Of a stretch of 9,437 nucleotides of DNA, positions 5,897-9,437 are shown in pieces. Source of the stretch: Bacteroidales bacterium (GTDB taxonomy: Bacteria > Bacteroidota > Bacteroidia > Bacteroidales > Marinilabiliaceae); contig SFOL01000072.1 of the NCBI GenBank assembly GCA_004552385.1, positions 1 through 9,437 on the forward strand, read 5' to 3'. How positions within the stretch are numbered: the stretch's first letter is position 1; each line of letters begins with the position of its first letter. The notes under the pieces are model-generated. The model worked only from the letters and a program-made list of their open reading frames with translations, was not told where the DNA came from and made no database searches. A program made the translations under genes and the position numbers.

Positions 5897-7681
5897 ATGA
5901 ACACGAACGACAAGATTATAAAGCTACGCGAGCAGATGCAACTTTTTGGCCTCGACGCCTACATAGTCTACACGTCGGACCCTCATAACAGCGAATACCC
6001 TGCCGACCATTGGAAATTCCGCGAATATCTGAGCGGTTTCAACGGCTCGGCCGGCACGCTCGTGGTTACGAAAAATCACGCCGGGCTATGGACCGACTCG
6101 CGGTATTTCATTCAAGCCGAGAAACAGTTGCGCGGCTCGTGCGTTGAGCTGCACAAGATGTTCACGCCGGGCGTCCCGGACTACGTGACCTACCTTACTT
6201 ACCTGCTGCCGTCGGGGAGCACGGTGGGCGTGGACGGTTTCACAATGACGATGCACGAGTACAGGACCTTGAAACACAAGCTTGGCAACTTCGGCATTGA
6301 GATGAACATTAAGCTCGACTTCGCCTCGGATCTTTTCGTGCAGCGCCCGCCACTGCCCACCAATGAGGTCTGGCTCGTGCCGAGAGTGCACGAGGGGCTG
6401 TCGCGGCAAGAGAAGGTGGCCGCAGTGCGCGAGGAGATGAAGAAACTTGGCGCGACTCACTACCTCGTCTCGGCGCTCGACGACGTGGCGTGGGTCACAA
6501 ACATCCGCTGCTCGGACGTGGAGTACAACCCGGTATTCTACGCCTACATGATCATAACGGCGGACGAGGAGCACCTCTACATTAACCCGCACAAGCTGAC
6601 CACGGAGACCAGCAAGATGTTAGAAAACGACGGCATAACGCTCTCTCTCTATGAACATTACGAACGAAACCTGGGCAACATACCCTCTAACGCCCGTGTC
6701 CTGTTCGACCCCGAGCAGCTGAACTCCCGCTGCGCGCTGGCCATCCCCGCCGAATGCATAAAAGTGGAGAGCCGAAGCATAATAACCCACTTGAAGTCCT
6801 TGAAGTCCGACTTCGAGATAAAAAACATCAAGGCAGCCCACGTGCGCGACGGCGTGGCCCTCGTCAAGTTCGCCCGCTACATGCTCGAGAATGTGGGGCG
6901 GACGCGCCTGACGGAGCTTAGCCTCAGCGAAAGGCTGACAAGCGAGCGCGCCAAGATGCCGCACTACCTCTCGGACTCTTTCGGCACCATAATGGCTTAC
7001 GGCCCCAACGCGGCCATCGTCCACTACGAGCCGACTATAGAGAGCAACGCCGACGTGGAGCCGCGCGGGCTAATCCTGATAGACTCGGGCGGCCAATATG
7101 CCGACGGCACGACCGACATAACGCGCACCTTCGCCCTCGGCCCCGTCTCGGACAAGGAGAAGCTCCACTACACGCTAACCCTCAAGGGCACGATAGGCCT
7201 CGCCACGGCCGTGTTTCCCGAGGGCACGCGCGGCACTCAGCTCGACACTTTTTGCCGGCACGCCATGTGGCGATATGGCGTGGACTACGGCCACGGCTCA
7301 GGCCACGGCGTCGGCTACTGCCTCAACGTCCACGAGGGGCCGCAGAATATAAGCAAGAAACCGATAGACGTGGCCATTGAGAAGGGCATGGTGACGTCCG
7401 ACGAGCCCGGCATTTATGTGGAGGGAAGCCACGGCGTGAGAATTGAGAACCTTACCGTGTGCGTGGAGGCCAAGAAGACCTCGTTCGGCACGTTCCTCGG
7501 GTTCGAGACCATCACGATGTTCCCCATCGACACGGCGCCAATACTTACAGACCTCCTTACGCCTCAAGAGGTCAGGTGGCTGAACGACTACCACAAGACG
7601 GTGTATGACGCCCTCAGCCCCCACCTGGACGGAGATGACCTGGAGTGGCTCCGCAAGGCGTGCCAGCCGATAGGCCAATGA
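5897..7681 (+). CDS. Xaa-Pro aminopeptidase (aminopeptidase P, family M24B)
   Basis: This cytoplasmic metallopeptidase removes an N-terminal residue from peptides with proline in second place. It has 594 residues in three domains, like the long eukaryote-type aminopeptidase P and unlike the shorter E. coli PepP: two creatinase-like N-terminal domains (about 1-300) and a pita-bread catalytic domain (about 305-530). A short C-terminal extension follows. All five dinuclear-metal ligands are visible: Asp396 in DSGGQY, Asp407 in TTDITR, His470 in GSGHGVG, Glu503 in SDEPGIY and Glu517 in IENLTV. His479 and the HEGP motif (479-482) also fit. The early LDAYIVYTSDPH and GSAGTLVVT motifs are typical of the family. 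There is no signal peptide. It is divergent from uxuA and lies 106 bp before nhaA, with a hairpin between, so it is probably monocistronic. It has no clear functional link to either neighbour. Confidence 0.95.
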   Translation: MNTNDKIIKLREQMQLFGLDAYIVYTSDPHNSEYPADHWKFREYLSGFNGSAGTLVVTKNHAGLWTDSRYFIQAEKQLRGSCVELHKMFTPGVPDYVTYLTYLLPSGSTVGVDGFTMTMHEYRTLKHKLGNFGIEMNIKLDFASDLFVQRPPLPTNEVWLVPRVHEGLSRQEKVAAVREEMKKLGATHYLVSALDDVAWVTNIRCSDVEYNPVFYAYMIITADEEHLYINPHKLTTETSKMLENDGITLSLYEHYERNLGNIPSNARVLFDPEQLNSRCALAIPAECIKVESRSIITHLKSLKSDFEIKNIKAAHVRDGVALVKFARYMLENVGRTRLTELSLSERLTSERAKMPHYLSDSFGTIMAYGPNAAIVHYEPTIESNADVEPRGLILIDSGGQYADGTTDITRTFALGPVSDKEKLHYTLTLKGTIGLATAVFPEGTRGTQLDTFCRHAMWRYGVDYGHGSGHGVGYCLNVHEGPQNISKKPIDVAIEKGMVTSDEPGIYVEGSHGVRIENLTVCVEAKKTSFGTFLGFETITMFPIDTAPILTDLLTPQEVRWLNDYHKTVYDALSPHLDGDDLEWLRKACQPIGQ

Positions 7682-7738
7682 CGTCGCCGCGGCAGACGCG
7701 GGCGGGGCTGACGACATAAATCTTAACTCTTCATAACG

Positions 7739-7757
7739 GCCGCCACGCGGTGGCGGT
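7739..7757 (+). terminator. Possible terminator after the aminopeptidase gene
   Basis: CCGCCAC (7740-7746) and GTGGCGG (7750-7756) form a 7-bp GC stem, plus a flanking G-U pair, around a 3-base loop. The tail is T-rich (TAGTTTCCTTTC) but not an unbroken run, so termination may be partial and some read-through into nhaA is possible. I see no convincing separate promoter for nhaA with both elements. Confidence 0.45.
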
Positions 7758-7787
7758 AGTTTCCTTTCGTTGTATTATTTTTGAACC

Positions 7788-9200
7788 ATGATACACGAAT
7801 ATAAGAGGAAAATAAATCATCGACTGCTGACCCCCATACAGCGTTTCATGCGTCAGGAGAGGTCAAGCGGCATAGTGCTCGGCCTGGCCGTAGCCCTGGC
7901 TTTGCTGTTGGCCAACTCGCCCCTGCGCGAGAGCTACTTCCACTTTTTTGAGCAGCACTTCGGCTTCCACTTCAACGGGGAGACCTACCTCAACTTCAGC
8001 CTCGCGCACTGGATAAACGACGGGCTTATGTCGCTCTTTTTCTTTGTGGTGGGCCTTGAGCTTAAGCGCGAGTTCATAAGCGGCGAGTTGCGTGACCTGC
8101 GCAAGGTCGTGATGCCCATAGGCGCCGCCATATTCGGCATGGTGGTGCCGTCGGTCATCTTCCTGGCGTTCAACGCCGGCACGCCGACTGCGGCAGGGTG
8201 GGGCATACCCATGGCCACTGACATAGCGTTCGCCCTCGCCATCGTCTACATGCTGGGCGACCGCGTCCCACTGTCTGTCAAGGTGTTCCTAACCACCCTC
8301 GCCATTGTCGACGACATAGGCTCGGTGCTCGTCATCGCCTTTTTCTACACGTCACACATCTCCGTGCTCAACCTCGGCATCGGCTTGGCCTTCCTGCTGC
8401 TGCTTTTCGCCGCGGGCAGGCTCGGAGTGCGCAACGTGTGGTTCTACGCCATCGTGACCATCGCGGGCGTGTGGACGTCATTCTTGATGTCCGGCATCCA
8501 TGCCACCATAGCCGCCGTACTTGCCGCGTTCATGGTGCCCGCCTCATCCTCAATGTCCGAGATGTCGTTCATTGAAAAGATCCGCACGCTACTCTCTAAC
8601 TTTCAGAATGCCGAGAGGAACGCCTTTCCGACCCTGGAGCGCGAGCAGGTGGAGATTGTGAGCGAAGTTAAGCGCGCGGCCACGGCCGCCGTGCCTCCGT
8701 TGCAACGTTTTGAGCACAGCCTTCATCCCTTCGTCTCGTTCGTCATAATGCCGGTCTTCGCCATAGCCAACGCGGGTGTGTCTTTCGTAGACATGGATCC
8801 CTCGGTTATCACTTCCAACGGTGTGGCGGCGGGCGTCATGCTCGGCCTGCTACTGGGCAAGCCCGCGGGCATAATGCTGTCGGTATGGCTGCTGTCGCGC
8901 CTTGGCTTGGGCAAGCTGTCTACCCAGATGACGTGGCGGCGTGTGGCGGGCATAGGCTTCCTCGCCTCGATAGGCTTCACGATGTCCATGTTCGTCACGA
9001 CACTCGCCTTTAGCGACCCCGCCTGCCACGTGCAGGCTAAGGTCGGCATTTTTGCTGCGTCGCTGCTCGGCATGACGATAGGTTACGCCCTGCTGAAAGG
9101 CTGCAAGGACGAGGGCGGCGCGTCCGAGGCGCTCGAAGGGGGCTTCGGGGGGAACCCCGGAAAGCCGAGCCGCAGGCGCGTTTTCCACACCCTCGTTTAA
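7788..9200 (+). CDS. nhaA: Na+/H+ antiporter NhaA
   Basis: This inner-membrane antiporter exports sodium in exchange for protons. It has 470 residues against about 390 in E. coli. Family signatures are present: the N-terminal RSSGIVLGLAVALALLLANSPL with TM1 (about 26-43), FFFVVGLELKREF (84-96), ATDIAFAL (143-150) with Thr144 and Asp145, AIVDDIG (172-178) with the ion-binding pair Asp175 and Asp176, SGIHATIAAVLAAF (235-248), RFEHSLHPFVSFVIMPVFAIANAG (307-330), GKPAGI (357-362) with Lys358, and GIGFLASIGFTMS (388-400). Residues 255-300 are a polar insert between membrane segments, common in Bacteroidetes members. After the last membrane segment (about 418-437) comes a hydrophilic tail of about 33 residues, rich in Gly, Glu and Arg, that I do not recognise as part of the family. 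The ATG at 7788 gives a normal N-terminus; Met21 is an alternative. Confidence 0.96.
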   Translation: MIHEYKRKINHRLLTPIQRFMRQERSSGIVLGLAVALALLLANSPLRESYFHFFEQHFGFHFNGETYLNFSLAHWINDGLMSLFFFVVGLELKREFISGELRDLRKVVMPIGAAIFGMVVPSVIFLAFNAGTPTAAGWGIPMATDIAFALAIVYMLGDRVPLSVKVFLTTLAIVDDIGSVLVIAFFYTSHISVLNLGIGLAFLLLLFAAGRLGVRNVWFYAIVTIAGVWTSFLMSGIHATIAAVLAAFMVPASSSMSEMSFIEKIRTLLSNFQNAERNAFPTLEREQVEIVSEVKRAATAAVPPLQRFEHSLHPFVSFVIMPVFAIANAGVSFVDMDPSVITSNGVAAGVMLGLLLGKPAGIMLSVWLLSRLGLGKLSTQMTWRRVAGIGFLASIGFTMSMFVTTLAFSDPACHVQAKVGIFAASLLGMTIGYALLKGCKDEGGASEALEGGFGGNPGKPSRRRVFHTLV

Positions 9201-9241
9201 CCGACATTGTGACCGACAATTCGACCGACATTTAACCGACA
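9200..9241 (+). repeat. Four direct ACCGACA repeats
   Basis: ACCGACA occurs at 9200-9206, 9212-9218, 9224-9230 and 9235-9241, with start spacings of 12, 12 and 11 bases. That places the copies about one helical turn apart and on one face of the DNA. The first copy overlaps the last base of the nhaA stop codon. Such arrays are typical protein-binding clusters, for example integrase arm sites or iterons. The link with the tRNA fragment about 140 bp away suggests arm sites, as inference. Confidence 0.6.
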
Positions 9242-9378
9242 AAACTGGATTGAAGGGGGAGACGAAGGAGAACGAAGCGGGTCGCCGGAGACGTGAAAAA
9301 ACACGAATCCGCAGCTCAGCGTGGTGCCTGCAGAAGCCCCAGACGAGCCAGAATTTTGAGAAACCCCAGGTCAAGCCC

Positions 9379-9423
9379 CTCATAACCCGAAGGTCGTCGG
9401 TTCGAATCCGGCCCCCGCGACCA
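9379..9423 (+). tRNA. 3' half of an initiator tRNA-fMet (CAT); 5' half missing
   Basis: In order: the anticodon loop CTCATAA (9379-9385, anticodon CAT at 9381-9383), the 3' anticodon stem CCCGA (9386-9390) with the three C residues of initiators, a 5-base variable loop (9391-9395), T stem and loop (GTCGG, TTCGAAT, CCGGC; 9396-9412), acceptor strand CCCCGCG (9413-9419), discriminator A9420 and encoded CCA (9421-9423). From memory it matches E. coli tRNA-fMet closely. The 5' anticodon strand should read TCGGG but is AGCCC here, and no D arm or acceptor 5' strand (CGCGGGG expected) lies upstream. It therefore cannot form a tRNA. The break coincides with the anticodon loop, a common tyrosine-integrase crossover site. 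The position-72 base is G and not the A usual in E. coli initiators. Confidence 0.8.
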
Positions 9424-9437
9424 AATCTTCACAGGCC

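Noticed and set aside
7776..7783. TATTTTTG as an nhaA promoter -7 box
   Set aside because: It matches the consensus but ends four bases before the ATG, which would leave no leader, and there is no -33 element at the right distance.
9200..9378. A group I intron splitting tRNA-fMet at the anticodon loop
   Set aside because: Such introns exist in some bacterial tRNA genes, but the 5' tRNA half is nowhere upstream, the space after nhaA is under 180 bases, and no intron core is visible.
1..9437. CRISPR array, transposase, integrase, toxin-antitoxin or phage genes
   Set aside because: No regularly spaced long repeats and no frame with the relevant motifs were found on either strand.

Overview
The window looks like chromosomal DNA from a GC-rich member of the Bacteroidales. 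The evidence is: promoter -7 boxes of the Bacteroidetes TAnnTTTG type upstream of several genes, little Shine-Dalgarno sequence before the starts, a high use of the isoleucine codon ATA despite the high GC, and a mannonate dehydratase paired with an SDR-type oxidoreductase, an arrangement usual in Bacteroidetes. A gut family such as Muribaculaceae is possible, but the sequence alone does not settle the family.

Left part (1-1313). This is a gene-poor, more AT-rich patch. It holds a 63-codon ORF of unknown function. The ORF has a foldable leader in front of it (211-287) and a foldable segment and strong terminator behind it (498-609). Next comes the first 61 codons of a small EamA-type membrane transporter, which still has its own -7 box. 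Its homology stops abruptly at 990, exactly where a 61-bp imperfect inverted repeat begins. An orphan open frame of about 54 codons follows, then the terminator of the leftward genes.

Middle part (1314-5653, all minus strand). Reading leftwards the genes are uxuA (mannonate dehydratase), an SDR oxidoreductase that is probably the D-fructuronate/D-mannonate oxidoreductase, a ketopantoate reductase family gene and a ROK sugar kinase. uxuA and the SDR gene are 34 bp apart and end at a hairpin with eight U residues, so they form a two-gene hexuronate unit giving 2-keto-3-deoxygluconate. The ketopantoate reductase and ROK genes have longer upstream gaps and are probably separate units. uxuA has a good TAnnTTTG promoter with a near-palindrome just inside the transcribed region.

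Right part (5897-9200, plus strand). A three-domain Xaa-Pro aminopeptidase (M24B) with all five metal ligands is read divergently from uxuA. It is followed by a sodium/proton antiporter, NhaA, with an unusual hydrophilic C-terminal tail.

Right end (9200-9437). Four ACCGACA repeats, 11-12 bp apart, start at the nhaA stop codon. About 140 bp further on lies the 3' half of an initiator tRNA (anticodon CAT through CCA) with no 5' half. The break is at the edge of the anticodon loop. This is the expected form of an integrative-element attachment scar and is the most notable feature of the window. No integrase gene is present here, so the element itself is not demonstrated.
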